DNA of 64,000 nt from Pelistega europaea (GTDB lineage Bacteria > Pseudomonadota > Gammaproteobacteria > Burkholderiales > Burkholderiaceae_B). Both the position numbers and the translations under genes were made by a program. The notes beneath the pieces were generated by a model. That model was not told where the DNA came from and searched no databases. It saw only the letters and a list, made by a program, of their open reading frames with translations. The stretch is taken from the NCBI RefSeq assembly GCF_013133775.1, contig NZ_JABGBO010000001.1:124001-188000 (forward strand), written 5' to 3'. This document shows, piece after piece, positions 54,551 to 64,000 of the stretch (position 1 is its first letter; each line of letters starts with the position of its first letter).

Positions 54551-55870
54551 ATGTCTCGTAAACTTCCTATTATTTTGATTGCTGCTGTAGTAGTAGCAGG
54601 TGGCGGATATGCTGCTTTTAATGCGTTTTCTAATAAAAATGAAGTGACAGTGCCTGCTGGGGGTGCTGTTGTGGGTGGTATGGTCAATGCCTCTGCTGGG
54701 AGTGTTGGCTCTCCTGCAAGTGCTGTTGCAGTAAATACACCTGCAAATGTTTCCCGTTCTAGTATTGCTGTCACTACACCTGAAACGCCAACCGTACAAA
54801 GTTTTTCTAATGTTATCGTTCCAGCGGTTAATTCTAAAGCCTGGATGGTGCTTGATGTCACTAGTGGTCAGATTATTGCTCAACAAAATGCAGATGAGCG
54901 TCTATCACCTGCTTCTTTGACTAAATTGATGACAGCTAGTTTGGTATTTTCTGCATTGGATAGTCAACGTCTTAAATTAGATCAACAAATTACAGTGTCT
55001 GAACGTGCATGGAAAACAGGTGGTTCGCGTACGTTTATTAAGGTCAATACTCCTGTGGCAGTTGGTGACTTACTTCAAGGCATGATTGTACAGTCAGGTA
55101 ATGATGCTACTGTGCAACTTGCTGAGGCTGTATCAGGTAGTGTAGAGGTATTTGTTGACCAAATGAACAAAGAGGCACAAGCCTTTGGTATGGTGAATAC
55201 TCATTTTGCAGACCCCACTGGTTTACCTTCACCAGAGACCTATACCACGGTACGAGATTTATCGGTATTAGCGCAACATATTATTAAAGATCACCCATCT
55301 TATTATCATTATTTCAGTCAACAGGAGTTTACCTATAACAATATTCGTCAGCAAAACCGCAATGGATTGCTTTCACGCAATATTGGTGTTGATGGGTTGA
55401 AAACAGGTCATACGGATGATGCTGGGTATTGCTTAATTTCTACAGCATTACGTGATGGTCGTCGTGTTCTTGCCATTGTTATGGGTACCAAGAGCATGAA
55501 AGAGCGTGAGCAAATCAGCCAACAGCTCCTAGATTGGTCGTATCAAAATTTCGTAGACAATGTAATCGCTCCAGTAGGGCAGCCTCTACTTGCTCCTCGC
55601 ATTTATGAAGGTACTGTTAAAAATGTTCAGTTAAGCGCCAAAAACGGGGTAGTAGTGACGGTGCCACGTGGCCAAGAGCAGAATGTACAGATGTTAACTC
55701 AATTAAAGCCAGATCTTGTGGCTCCTATTGCTAAGGGTGAAGTTGTTGGTGTTGTGCAGTTTGCCCTTAATGGCAAAATCATTAAACAAGATGATTTAGT
55801 TGCTCTCAATGATGTACCACAGGCTGGTTTCTTTAGTCGTATGTGGGACAAGGTTGTACGCATGTTCTAG
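54551..55870 (+). CDS. dacC: D-alanyl-D-alanine carboxypeptidase (PBP5/6 type)
   Basis: 439 residues. N-terminal membrane anchor or signal (LPIILIAAVVVAGGGYAAF), then a Ser/Thr/Val-rich linker to about residue 95. The S11 peptidase triad is intact: SPASLTKLM (SxxK), VQSGNDATV (SxN) and DGLKTGHTDDAG (KTG). The C-terminal beta domain follows. It trims the terminal D-Ala from peptidoglycan stem peptides in the periplasm. It is the first gene of the dacC-dat-ybeD-lipB order. Confidence 0.92.
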   Translation: MSRKLPIILIAAVVVAGGGYAAFNAFSNKNEVTVPAGGAVVGGMVNASAGSVGSPASAVAVNTPANVSRSSIAVTTPETPTVQSFSNVIVPAVNSKAWMVLDVTSGQIIAQQNADERLSPASLTKLMTASLVFSALDSQRLKLDQQITVSERAWKTGGSRTFIKVNTPVAVGDLLQGMIVQSGNDATVQLAEAVSGSVEVFVDQMNKEAQAFGMVNTHFADPTGLPSPETYTTVRDLSVLAQHIIKDHPSYYHYFSQQEFTYNNIRQQNRNGLLSRNIGVDGLKTGHTDDAGYCLISTALRDGRRVLAIVMGTKSMKEREQISQQLLDWSYQNFVDNVIAPVGQPLLAPRIYEGTVKNVQLSAKNGVVVTVPRGQEQNVQMLTQLKPDLVAPIAKGEVVGVVQFALNGKIIKQDDLVALNDVPQAGFFSRMWDKVVRMF

Positions 55871-55876
55871 TCTATG

Positions 55877-55895
55877 GCCCTCTATTCAGGAGGGC
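55877..55895 (+). terminator. Hairpin after dacC
   Basis: GCCCTC (55877-55882) pairs with GAGGGC (55890-55895) and a short TTT follows. It is weak and may allow read-through to dat. Confidence 0.45.
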
Positions 55896-56000
55896 TTTAC
55901 TATGTAAGGGCAAGCGTTGAGTTTTGTGACGTTGTCCTTATATTAGTGGATGATAGTTTGTATGGGTGCGTGTACCCATAGTTTTTTGTGTGTTATTAAA

Positions 56001-56879
56001 ATGACTGATTTTTTTATTCAAGGTATTACTCAAGATTCTATTGTTTACCTTAACGGGGAGTTTATTCCTTTAAGTGAGGCCAAAATTTCTGTACTTGACC
56101 GAGGCTTCATTTTTGGTGATGGTATTTATGAGGTTGTACCAGGGTATAACCGTAAACCTTTTCGTCTTAAAGAGCATGTGGCTCGCTTGATGCGTAGTTT
56201 GGATAAGGTGAGTATTCAAACAGGTAAGGATGCCTCTTTTTGGGAAGATTTAATGCGTGGTATGGTTGAGAAATCGCCGTGGGAAGACAACTATGTCTAC
56301 TTGCAGGTGACTCGTGGTGTAGCAAAACGTGACCATGCTTTCCCTAATCCTCCTGTTGCTCCTACTATTTTTGCCATGACATCCCCATTCAAACGATTAA
56401 CAGAACAAGAGCGTACCGTGGGTGTTAAAGCATTAAGTTTTCCTGATGAACGCTGGTTGCATTGCGATATTAAATCGGTTTCATTGCTTGGTAATGTATT
56501 GGCTAAGCAATATGCTGTATCTCATGGCGTTCAAGACGTTGTGCAATTCAGAGACGGTTTATTGACAGAGGGTGCTTCAGCAAATATTTGGGTTGTTAAG
56601 AATGGTGTCTTACTAGCCCCTAAACGCGATAATCGTATTCTAGAAGGGGTTCGTTATCCTTTCTTAATGGAGCTGGCAGCTAAAGTTGGTGTGCCTTTTG
56701 AAGAAAGAGATATTACAAAAGCGGAGGTTGATAATGCTGATGAGTTGCTATTGACAGCAGCTATGCGTGAGGTAGTGGCAATTACAACCTATGATAACAA
56801 ACCAGTTGGTGAGGGTGTTCCTGGCCCTGTGTTCTGGAAACTACGCAAAGCGTATGATGAGGTGTTAGCAGCACTATGA
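56001..56879 (+). CDS. dat: D-amino-acid aminotransferase
   Basis: 292 residues, fold-type IV PLP enzyme. VYLNGEFIPLSEAKISVLDRG and FIFGDGIYEVVPGY open the domain, and the PLP lysine lies in HCDIKSVSLLGNVLAKQ. EGASANIWVVKNG and TAAMREVVAITTYD bind the cofactor phosphate. It exchanges amino groups between D-amino acids and keto acids (D-Ala/D-Glu supply), fitting its place beside dacC. The ATG at 56001 matches homologues; a longer frame from 55950 does not. Confidence 0.9.
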   Translation: MTDFFIQGITQDSIVYLNGEFIPLSEAKISVLDRGFIFGDGIYEVVPGYNRKPFRLKEHVARLMRSLDKVSIQTGKDASFWEDLMRGMVEKSPWEDNYVYLQVTRGVAKRDHAFPNPPVAPTIFAMTSPFKRLTEQERTVGVKALSFPDERWLHCDIKSVSLLGNVLAKQYAVSHGVQDVVQFRDGLLTEGASANIWVVKNGVLLAPKRDNRILEGVRYPFLMELAAKVGVPFEERDITKAEVDNADELLLTAAMREVVAITTYDNKPVGEGVPGPVFWKLRKAYDEVLAAL

Positions 56880-57193
56880 GTGACTTAAAAAATATTGACA
56901 TTAATAATCCTTTTGGACTTAAGGAGATTCCTCCTGAAGAGTCTCTTATAGAGTATCCATCTGATTTTCCTATTAAAGTGATGGCTCACTCTCATCCTGA
57001 TATTTTGGATATGCTAGAGGCATTGGTGCTAGAGCATGACCCTGTTTTTAACCGTGAGGCAGTGGTAATGCGCCCTAGTTCTAAAGGAAACTATATCGGA
57101 CTGACCTTGATTGTGCGTGCAACTTCCCGTGAACAACTCGACAATATTTATCGTGCGTTGCATGCGCATGAATTGGTGAAGATTGTTTTATAG
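56876..57193 (+). CDS. ybeD: YbeD/DUF493 family protein
   Basis: 105 residues. EYPSDFPIKVMAHSHPDILDML, the SKGNYIGLTLIVRATSREQLD strand-helix and the ALHAHELVKIVL end define DUF493, an ACT-like fold of uncertain regulatory role usually next to lipB. It overlaps dat by four bases (ATGA). Confidence 0.92.
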   Translation: MSDLKNIDINNPFGLKEIPPEESLIEYPSDFPIKVMAHSHPDILDMLEALVLEHDPVFNREAVVMRPSSKGNYIGLTLIVRATSREQLDNIYRALHAHELVKIVL

Positions 57194-57221
57194 TTTTTGG
57201 ATGTATCATTGATACACATAT

Positions 57222-57311
57222 CCTCCGTGTGCAATGTCAATTAAGAGGTTTTCCTATTAGGCGATAGTGCTTGTAAAGGATGCTTCTGTCGGTGCATAAC
57301 GGAGGTTTTTT
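57222..57311 (+). terminator. Terminator or leader structure before lipB
   Basis: CCTCCGTGTGC (57222-57232) can pair with GCAT-A-ACGGAGG (57294-57305), directly followed by T6 (57306-57311). About 60 bases lie inside the stem. It ends 23 bases before the lipB start, so it could be a terminator of ybeD or an attenuator of lipB. Confidence 0.45.
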
Positions 57312-57333
57312 GTTAATATGCAGGAAAATCTTT

Positions 57334-58026
57334 ATGGGTATGGTGCAAATTAAACGAATAGAAGGGCTGGCGGACTATCAAGAAGTGTTTGATGCTATGC
57401 GCCAGTTTACTGCGCAACGTACGTCTGATACGCCTGATGAAATTTGGCAGGTAGAGCATAAGCCTGTGTATACTCTAGGGCAGGCTGGCAAGGTTGAACA
57501 TATTCTTAATCCTCATGGTATACCTGTAGTTCGTAGTAATCGTGGTGGTCAGGTGACGTATCATGGGCCTGGTCAGGTAGTGCTTTACCCATTAATTAAT
57601 TTGCATCGTCGGCATTTATTTGTTCGAGAGTATGTACAAACTTTAGAAGAAGCGGTAATTCAGACATTGGCGCAATTTGGTATTATGAATGCCCAACGCA
57701 CGGATGGGGCTCCAGGCGTGTATGTACCATTGAAAAATGCAGCCTCATTACAATCAGATAAAAATATTGTTCACTCACCTTTTTCTTCTTCTCAAGGCGA
57801 ACTAGCTAAAATTGCTGCTTTAGGGGTTAAAGTGAGCAATGGTTGTACTTATCATGGGGTGGCACTCAATGTCAAAATGGATTTAAGCCCTTTTTATGGT
57901 ATTAACCCTTGTGGGTATGCAGGACTACCTACAGTAGATATGAAGACTATGGGTGTAGAGGCAGATTGGCAAGATGTGGCGGATAAGTTAACTAACCGTC
58001 TAGAGGCGTTGTTGTATCTTCGTTAG
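57334..58026 (+). CDS. lipB: Octanoyl-[ACP]:protein octanoyltransferase
   Basis: 230 residues from the ATG at 57334 (AGGAAAA upstream). RGGQVTYHGPGQVVLYPLI, the catalytic Lys in LGVKVSNGCTYHG and the catalytic Cys in YGINPCGYAG are present. An insert of ~20 residues (around LQSDKNIVHSPFSSSQGE) precedes the Lys. It attaches octanoate to lipoyl domains. lipA, which often follows lipB, is not next to it here. Confidence 0.93.
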   Translation: MGMVQIKRIEGLADYQEVFDAMRQFTAQRTSDTPDEIWQVEHKPVYTLGQAGKVEHILNPHGIPVVRSNRGGQVTYHGPGQVVLYPLINLHRRHLFVREYVQTLEEAVIQTLAQFGIMNAQRTDGAPGVYVPLKNAASLQSDKNIVHSPFSSSQGELAKIAALGVKVSNGCTYHGVALNVKMDLSPFYGINPCGYAGLPTVDMKTMGVEADWQDVADKLTNRLEALLYLR

Positions 58027-58170
58027 ATAAAGAATGTTTGCTCAGTACATTGATGAATAAACAGCTCAATTATTAATCAGTGATAGCTCTTTGATGATAA
58101 GCATAGAGATGAGGGCGATATGTCTAATGTAGTTCGTCTAATGTGGTTAGGTGAATACACTGAGAAATAA

Positions 58171-58202
58171 AAAAAGAGGTGAATAAGATTTCACCTCTTT
58201 TT
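58171..58202. terminator. Bidirectional terminator between lipB and the aminotransferase
   Basis: AAAAAGAGGTGAA (58171-58183) and TTCACCTCTTTTT (58190-58202) are perfect arms around the loop TAAGAT, with A and T runs for both directions. Confidence 0.88.
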
Positions 58203-58221
58203 GAACTAATCATACCTTGAT

Positions 58222-59532
58222 TTAGGCGACGGCAGTCAACACTTCATCAAGAATAGAAAGACCTTTTTGCAATTCTTCTGCTGTAATGATAAGAGGAGGA
58301 GCTACATGAATACGGTTTTCTGCAATAAATGGCAATAAACCCTTTTCCATGCATAGTGCTTTTATTTGATTCATCTGTGCAGGAGTAAATTTGGTTTTCT
58401 TTGCTGGGTCACTAACTAATTCAATAGCCCAGAATAAGCCAAGACCACGCACTTCACCGATAGTTTTATGTTTCTCAGCAAGGGCTTTAAGACCAGGGCC
58501 AAGAACTTCACTGCCCATTTTAGCCGCATTTTCTACCATCCCCTCTTCACGCATTGCATCAATGGTGGCAACAATCGCCGCCATAGCTAATGGGTGTCCA
58601 GAGTAAGTCAAACCACCAGGGAACATCTTGTCATTGAAGAAGTCGTTAATCTTCTCAGAAATCATCACACCACCGGCAGGAACATAACCTGAGTTTACAC
58701 CTTTAGCAAAAGTGATTAAATCAGGTACGACACCCTCGTAGTGTTCTTGGGCTAACCATTTACCTGTGCGACCAAAACCTGCCATTACTTCGTCAAGGAT
58801 TAAGACAATACCGTATTCATCACACAGCTTACGAACCCCTTGCACATAACCTGCAGGAGGAACAAAAATACCTGCTGTACCAGGAACACTCTCTAAAAGA
58901 ATGCAGGCCACATTAGCAGGGTTCTCGCATTCAACAATACGACGTAAGTGGTGTAAAGCACGTTCGCACTCTTCTGCTTCATTGGTTGCCCAGAATTCTG
59001 AACGATAGAGGTAGGGACCAAAAAAGTGAACATGGTCGGTAGCAAACTCGTTATTAAAACGACGTGCATCACCAGTTGCATTAATAGCTGCACCTGTATT
59101 ACCGTGATATGAGCGGTATCTTGAGAGTACTTTGCGACGACCTGTGTAGAGGCGAGCCATACGAATAGCATTCTCAACAGCATCAGCACCTGCATTGGTG
59201 AAGAAAACTTTTTTGAAGCCTTTAGGAGCGATTTCAAGAATTTTCTTGGCAGCTAAGCCACGAGTTGCATTGGCATGAGCAGGTGCAATAGTGGTAAGTA
59301 ATTCAGCTTGTTTTTTAATTGCCTCAACAACTTTAGGATGTTGATGTCCAATGTTGGTATTGACCAACTGACTGCTAAAATCAAGGTACTGTTTCCCCTC
59401 AAAATCTTCTAGGTAGCAACCATGCCCTGTTTTAAAAGCAGCTGGTTTTAATTGGCTTTGTACAGACCAAGAATGAAAAACATAGTCCAAATCATTTTGG
59501 GCAACACTTTGATTTGTCTCGTGAGTACTCAT
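58222..59532 (-). CDS. Class III (omega-type) aminotransferase
   Basis: 436 residues, PLP fold type I. GHGCYLEDFEGKQYLDFSSQL, FFTNAGADAVENAIRMAR, LILDEVMAGFGRTGKW (cofactor Asp) and the PLP lysine in ITFAKGVNSGYVPAGG are intact. The sequence resembles taurine/beta-alanine:pyruvate transaminases and enzymes labelled aspartate aminotransferase family; the amine donor is not decided. An AGGAG site precedes the ATG. Confidence 0.9.
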   Translation of the reverse strand: MSTHETNQSVAQNDLDYVFHSWSVQSQLKPAAFKTGHGCYLEDFEGKQYLDFSSQLVNTNIGHQHPKVVEAIKKQAELLTTIAPAHANATRGLAAKKILEIAPKGFKKVFFTNAGADAVENAIRMARLYTGRRKVLSRYRSYHGNTGAAINATGDARRFNNEFATDHVHFFGPYLYRSEFWATNEAEECERALHHLRRIVECENPANVACILLESVPGTAGIFVPPAGYVQGVRKLCDEYGIVLILDEVMAGFGRTGKWLAQEHYEGVVPDLITFAKGVNSGYVPAGGVMISEKINDFFNDKMFPGGLTYSGHPLAMAAIVATIDAMREEGMVENAAKMGSEVLGPGLKALAEKHKTIGEVRGLGLFWAIELVSDPAKKTKFTPAQMNQIKALCMEKGLLPFIAENRIHVAPPLIITAEELQKGLSILDEVLTAVA

Positions 59533-59743
59533 ACTCCTAACTCCTGTTGGTAAAAATAAGTCGTAAAGAAATATACTACGCTGTTTGTATGGGGTTTGAC
59601 AAGAGGGTAATCAAAAAATTCCTGTCCTATGTGAAATACTCTCCCCTTTATATTGTGGAATTACCTGTATTGGTGCAGTAATGTAACTTTTTTGTTTTAA
59701 AGTTTCTTTTAGTTTTAAAGTTTCCCTGATAGACAGGAATAGG

Positions 59744-59770
59744 GGAGCATGATGGGAAACACCATGCTCC
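59744..59770 (-). terminator. Hairpin after glmS
   Basis: GGAGCATG (59744-59751) pairs with CATGCTCC (59763-59770). No T run directly follows on the minus strand, so this is a tentative terminator. Confidence 0.4.
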
Positions 59771-59785
59771 GATGCTAGAGGTGGT

Positions 59786-61618
59786 TTATTCTACCGTTAC
59801 ACTCTTTGCCAAATTACGAGGTTTATCCACGTCAGTACCACGTGATACGGCAGTGTGATAAGCCAGTAATTGCAAGGTTACGGTATGGAGAATAGGTGAG
59901 AGCTTGCCATAGTGTTCAGGCATACGGATGACGTGCATATTAGGACTGTTCACAATATGAGTATCTGCATCCGCAAATACATATAACTCACCGCCACGAG
60001 CACGCACCTCTTGCATATTGGACTTGAGTTTCTCAAGCAATTCATCGTTGGGTGCAATCACCACAACAGGCATTGCCTCTGTGACGAGCGCCAACGGCCC
60101 GTGTTTTAACTCACCGGCCGGATAGGCTTCGGCGTGAATATAACTGATTTCTTTGAGCTTTAAAGCGCCTTCTAAGGCGATAGGGTAATGCATACCACGT
60201 CCGAGGAAAAGTGCATTTTCTTTACTCACAAAACGATCCGCCCACGCCATGATTTGTGGCTCTAATGCGAGAGTAGCACTAATTGCTGTAGGTAGATGGC
60301 GTAATTGTTTAAGATAAGAATCCTCTTTTTCAGGTGCTAACGTCCCTTTGACTTTGGCTAAGCACATGGTGAGGATAAATAAGCCTACTAATTGTGTCGT
60401 GAATGCTTTGGTAGAGGCAACACCCACCTCAACACCTGCACGAGTGATATAGTTCAACTTACACTCTCGCACCATCGCACTACTGGCGACATTACAAATA
60501 GTGAGAGTGTTTTCCATGCCGAGACTGCGAGCGTGTTTAAGTGCTGCTAAGGTATCGGCCGTTTCCCCTGATTGTGAAATAGTGACAACAAGGGTTTTAG
60601 GATTAGGTACACTGTCACGATAGCGATATTCACTTGCAATCTCAACATTGACAGGGATTTTAGCGATAGATTCAATCCAATAGCGAGCCGTCATCCCTGC
60701 GTAGAATGAAGTGCCGCAAGCAAGAATAAGCACATTGTCAATGTCTTTAAACACTTGTTCAGCTTCTTTGCCAAATAAAGCTGGCACGATATTGTCAACA
60801 TCTTGTAAAGTATCAGAAACTGCACGAGGTTGCTCGAAAATTTCCTTTTGCATATAGTGGCGATAAGGACCTAGCTCAGCGGCAGAAGTGTAAGCACTAA
60901 CAGTATGTACAGCACGTTCAACGGGTTGCAAATCGGAATTCACAATCCATACTTTAGAGACTTGTAAGTCAGCAATATCACCATCTTCAAGGTAGATGAT
61001 TTGATCAGTAGTACCAGCTAGTGCAAGCGCATCAGAGGCAAGGAAGTTTTCGTTGTTACCAAGACCAATCACGAGAGGAGAGCCTTGGCGAGCACAAATC
61101 ACACGGTGAGGCTCTTCACGAGCAATCACGGCAATGGCATAAGCACCTGTCAAACGAGCGACTGCTTGTTGTACAGTGTCAAATAAATCACCATTGTAGA
61201 GGTGATTGATAAGGTGGGCAATGACCTCGGTATCGGTTTGACTTTCAAAAACAAAACCCTGCGCTGTCAATTCAGCACGTAGTTCCTCGTAGTTTTCAAT
61301 AATACCGTTGTGTACTAGGCCGATACGTGGAGAACCCTTGTCTTGACCAGAAAAGTGCGGATGAGCGTTGTAGGTCGCAGGGGCACCATGAGTCGCCCAA
61401 CGAGTATGGGCAATACCAGCAAAACCATGAATACCCTCTTGTTTTACTTGAGCTTCCAGTTCTGCAACACGCTTAGTACTACGTGTGCGACGGAGCTCTC
61501 CGTCCATATGTACAGCGACCCCACAAGAGTCATAACCACGGTACTCAAGACGCTTTAGACCCTCAACAAGAATAGGGGTAATATCTCTTTGTGCAATCGC
61601 ACCAACAATTCCACACAT
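59786..61618 (-). CDS. glmS: Glutamine--fructose-6-phosphate aminotransferase
   Basis: 610 residues. N-terminal glutamine amidotransferase with nucleophile Cys2 ([20 protein letters not shown]) and [12 protein letters not shown]; two SIS sugar-phosphate domains with [14 protein letters not shown] and [18 protein letters not shown]-terminus [11 protein letters not shown]. It makes glucosamine-6-phosphate for peptidoglycan and LPS. No glmS ribozyme is visible upstream. Confidence 0.96.
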   Translation of the reverse strand: MCGIVGAIAQRDITPILVEGLKRLEYRGYDSCGVAVHMDGELRRTRSTKRVAELEAQVKQEGIHGFAGIAHTRWATHGAPATYNAHPHFSGQDKGSPRIGLVHNGIIENYEELRAELTAQGFVFESQTDTEVIAHLINHLYNGDLFDTVQQAVARLTGAYAIAVIAREEPHRVICARQGSPLVIGLGNNENFLASDALALAGTTDQIIYLEDGDIADLQVSKVWIVNSDLQPVERAVHTVSAYTSAAELGPYRHYMQKEIFEQPRAVSDTLQDVDNIVPALFGKEAEQVFKDIDNVLILACGTSFYAGMTARYWIESIAKIPVNVEIASEYRYRDSVPNPKTLVVTISQSGETADTLAALKHARSLGMENTLTICNVASSAMVRECKLNYITRAGVEVGVASTKAFTTQLVGLFILTMCLAKVKGTLAPEKEDSYLKQLRHLPTAISATLALEPQIMAWADRFVSKENALFLGRGMHYPIALEGALKLKEISYIHAEAYPAGELKHGPLALVTEAMPVVVIAPNDELLEKLKSNMQEVRARGGELYVFADADTHIVNSPNMHVIRMPEHYGKLSPILHTVTLQLLAYHTAVSRGTDVDKPRNLAKSVTVE

Positions 61619-62035
61619 AAATAACTCCTTACAGGAAAAACTTTCTGCTTATTGTGCATGAAAGCAGTGAAAAATAAAATCAAAAATCATGCATTTTCTT
61701 TTTAAATATTGCATTCGATTTCTTTGTGGAATATTATTTAAAATATAATTATTTTTATGAAATTAAATTTCATTATTGGGAAGAGGGAAAGGATGGGGCA
61801 CGTTCAAGGTTGAGGCGTTTGCGTGTATGGTACGAACAAGGAAAAAAGATAGTGCCATGATTGTATGCGATTGATTTTCTAAGTTTTCATCTTGTGGAAT
61901 GATGAGCGTATTAGGTATTTATCCTACTAGCGAGTAGGAAGTGTTTGCATAATTAAGAAAGTGTTGATGAAAATAGTTTGGTGAACAATAAGTCGATGAA
62001 AGGGGCGTGTTTGTTGTGTGCATGAGGAATGAGTA
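61619..62035. other. Intergenic region between glmS and the Lrp-type gene
   Basis: 417 A+T-rich bases between divergent genes. It contains an inverted repeat ATGAAATT-A-AATTTCAT at 61757-61773, a possible operator. I see no ribozyme fold or further gene. Confidence 0.5.
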
Positions 62036-62494
62036 ATGGATTTAGATGAATTAGATAAACGTATTTTGGAGCAATTACAAAAAGATGCTTCCTTGACTAA
62101 TCAAGAGTTGGCGGAAAAAGTATTTGCTTCTGCCCCCACTTGCTTGCGTAGAGTGAGGCAACTTGAGCAAAAAGGGATTATTCAAAAACGTGTTGCTCTA
62201 CTCGATGCCGGTAAACTTGCCCCTAGTTTGACGGCGATTGTGGAAATCAATTTGTTGCAACAATCGTCAGAGGTGTTTAGTGCCTTTGAAAAACTGTTGG
62301 TGAACGAAGCCGCCATATTGCAATGTTATCGAGTATCTAGTGGTCCAGATTTTATGGTGATATTACAAGTACCTGATATGAATGCTTACCATGAGTTGGC
62401 TAATCGTCTTTTTACCGCACAACATCAGGTACGAAATGTGAGGACGTTTTTTGCGACCCACCGCAGTAAGTTTGAGACGAGAGTGAGGGTGTAG
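62036..62494 (+). CDS. Lrp/AsnC-family regulator
   Basis: 152 residues. N-terminal helix-turn-helix (DELDKRILEQLQKDASLTNQ, CLRRVRQLEQKGII) and a C-terminal RAM/ACT effector domain (VEINLLQQSSEVFSAFEKL, YRVSSGPDFMVILQV). Such regulators sense amino acids as dimers to octamers. A GAGGA site precedes the ATG. Its target is unknown; it may act on itself or neighbouring aminotransferase genes. Confidence 0.92.
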   Translation: MDLDELDKRILEQLQKDASLTNQELAEKVFASAPTCLRRVRQLEQKGIIQKRVALLDAGKLAPSLTAIVEINLLQQSSEVFSAFEKLLVNEAAILQCYRVSSGPDFMVILQVPDMNAYHELANRLFTAQHQVRNVRTFFATHRSKFETRVRV

Positions 62495-62606
62495 GGTTAC
62501 TCATTGATGGGATTTGTGTACTAGGTTTATTTATTGTGTGTCTATTGAACAAGATGAGTAAGGTGTAATATACATTATTTATTGGTCATTTTTTCAATCG
62601 GTAAGG

Positions 62607-63968
62607 CTACTCAGCCTGAATCTGTTGCAGGAAATCAAGAAATTCAGGTGCTAAAGCGTAGGCAACATTAACGCGTAAAGCAGCAGGATGGTTACCTTTT
62701 TTGTCTGGATAAAAAAGGCTTCCCGGAGCAAGGAAAATACTACGATCTGCTGCTTTTTGTGCTATATCGACATCATTTTGTGCACGAAGCTCTACCCATA
62801 CATAATATGATCCTTCCGACCTGAAAGGGATATGTAATCCCAACTGGGTAAATTGGTGTACGGCTCTTTGTGTGGAATCTTCGACAAGTGATCTTAATCG
62901 CCTGATATGACGTAAATATTGACCATTTGTCATAATATTGTGTAGCCATCTTTCAAGGTAGTCTGAAGAGTTTACGATAGTCAACATTTTTATGTTGGCG
63001 ATGGAGTTAATGATTTTTTCGCTACCGGCAATAAAACCGATACGAAAATTTGCCGACAGGGTTTTAGAGTATGTACCAATATAAATTACTCTATCAAGCT
63101 GATCTAGGGCACTCATTCTCGGGGAGTTGGCAGGAGAGAGGTCTGCAAAGGCATCATTTTCTACACAATAAAAATTAAATTTTTCTGCAATTTTTAGAAT
63201 TTGATACTGTGTGGGAATATTTATTGCCCCTCCTGTTGGGTTATGTCCTAGAGTTTGTGTAAAAAATAATTTAGGTCGGTATTGAATGGCTTTTTCCTCT
63301 AATTCTTCTATATCAGGACCTGTCGTTAGACGGTTAATCCCAATATAACGGATATTGTATAAGCGCAGTTTAGCGAACAAAGGATAATAGCCGGGACTAT
63401 CTACAAAGACGGTATCCCCTGCAGAGAGAAAGTTCTTAATAATGAGATCCATCGCATGGTTAGCTCCATAAGTGGTGATAATTTGGCATGGGGAGGCTTG
63501 AATGTTTCTTTCATAAAGGTGTTGAGAAAAAACTTCTCTAAGGGGTAAGAATCCCATGGGAGGTGTATAAGAGAACTTACTGTTGGTGGGAATTTTGATT
63601 CGCATGTCAAAATCAATTTGATCTATCCATTGTACAGGAGGGCGACCGTCTCCGACACGGATGTTTAGTGTGGGGTTGATTTGTTCTTTCAAAAGAGAGG
63701 CGGAATCCAGAGCTTGACGAATTCGAGGATGACTTTTCTCTTGAGAGATGATACGGTTTACTGGATAATTCACAAAATAACCAGATCCCGGCTTGGCTCT
63801 AATTACCCCTGAAGAAACGAGACGATCGTAGGCATCAACGACAGTGTTTTTGGATACGTTGAAGAAATCGCTAGCTGCACGAATAGACATAAGTTTTTGG
63901 TTGGGTTTGAACCGTTCTTGTTTTATTGCATCTTCAAAAAAGTTAACTAATTGATTTACCTTATTCAT
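62607..63968 (-). CDS. MocR-type GntR/aminotransferase regulator
   Basis: 453 residues. An N-terminal GntR winged helix (KLMSIRAASDFFNVSKNTVVDAYDRL) is fused to a fold-type I aminotransferase domain, with the cofactor lysine in YIGTYSKTLSANFRIGFIAG and GHNPTGGAINIP. MocR proteins use PLP or PLP-amino-acid complexes as effectors, for example PdxR and GabR. The target cannot be identified here because the divergent gene lies outside the window. Confidence 0.9.
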   Translation of the reverse strand: MNKVNQLVNFFEDAIKQERFKPNQKLMSIRAASDFFNVSKNTVVDAYDRLVSSGVIRAKPGSGYFVNYPVNRIISQEKSHPRIRQALDSASLLKEQINPTLNIRVGDGRPPVQWIDQIDFDMRIKIPTNSKFSYTPPMGFLPLREVFSQHLYERNIQASPCQIITTYGANHAMDLIIKNFLSAGDTVFVDSPGYYPLFAKLRLYNIRYIGINRLTTGPDIEELEEKAIQYRPKLFFTQTLGHNPTGGAINIPTQYQILKIAEKFNFYCVENDAFADLSPANSPRMSALDQLDRVIYIGTYSKTLSANFRIGFIAGSEKIINSIANIKMLTIVNSSDYLERWLHNIMTNGQYLRHIRRLRSLVEDSTQRAVHQFTQLGLHIPFRSEGSYYVWVELRAQNDVDIAQKAADRSIFLAPGSLFYPDKKGNHPAALRVNVAYALAPEFLDFLQQIQAE

Positions 63969-64000
63969 TATCTAAAAATGTCGCTTTGCACAAAACTGTA

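Noticed and set aside
61619-62035. glmS ribozyme upstream of glmS
   Set aside because: The region is A+T-rich with no pseudoknot pattern, and the ribozyme is mainly a Firmicutes element.

Overview
The window reads as chromosome from a low-G+C member of the Burkholderiales, most likely an Alcaligenaceae genus such as Pelistega or Oligella. This is inferred from gene content: birA next to coaX (type III pantothenate kinase), the paired DUF2868/DUF3482 genes, waaC-waaA, and the order dacC-dat-ybeD-lipB. No rRNA or tRNA gene, insertion sequence, integrase or CRISPR array was found.

Region 1 (1-14.7 kb) is an accessory island. A minus-strand run starts with a membrane protein that has a channel-like N-terminus, two Rossmann/RCK-like folds and a C-terminal RyR domain. 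Next comes a 988-aa DUF4062-STAND NTPase, whose stop codon overlaps the start of a very long SEL1-repeat gene. A second SEL1 gene follows, then a third that is broken by one in-frame stop. A fourth SEL1 protein of 1227 aa faces them from the plus strand. The NTPase resembles the N-terminal half of eukaryotic NPHP3/TEP1-type proteins, with its repeat superstructure apparently supplied by a separate, coupled gene. This is the best candidate in the window for an undescribed signalling or defence system.

Region 2 (14.8-16.4 kb) is a two-gene unit of a predicted PD-(D/E)XK nuclease and a phosphoribosyltransferase-like protein. Region 3 (16.5-25.4 kb) holds lysO, an EamA exporter and the DUF2868/DUF3482 pair as an apparent operon, a GNAT acetyltransferase, and a complete histidine-type ABC importer. 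Region 4 (25.5-48 kb) is mostly housekeeping: transporters (TauE/SafE, AEC, AGCS, SstT, a Na+/H+ antiporter), hslR, creA, ubiA, msrC, aspS, acs, a 3-hydroxybutyrate dehydrogenase, two membrane-linked proteases, waaC-waaA, birA and coaX.

Region 5 (47.7-53.3 kb) is again accessory. A LysR gene is divergent from an MFS transporter, and downstream of the MFS lies a cyclophilin-like protein whose signal peptide is cut off by a homopolymer frameshift. Then come an unrecognised ORF without an ATG, a 49-aa ORF, and an overlapping ABC-type ATPase/TOPRIM-like pair that resembles two-gene phage defence modules. Region 6 (53.4-64 kb) is core: a hydrolase, dacC-dat-ybeD-lipB, a class III aminotransferase, glmS, an Lrp-type regulator and a MocR-type regulator.

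The metabolic genes suggest a life centred on amino acids and short-chain acids: two amino-acid exporters, an ABC importer, two ion-coupled amino-acid symporters, three PLP enzymes or regulators, acs and hydroxybutyrate dehydrogenase. No sugar-catabolic operon is present in this window.
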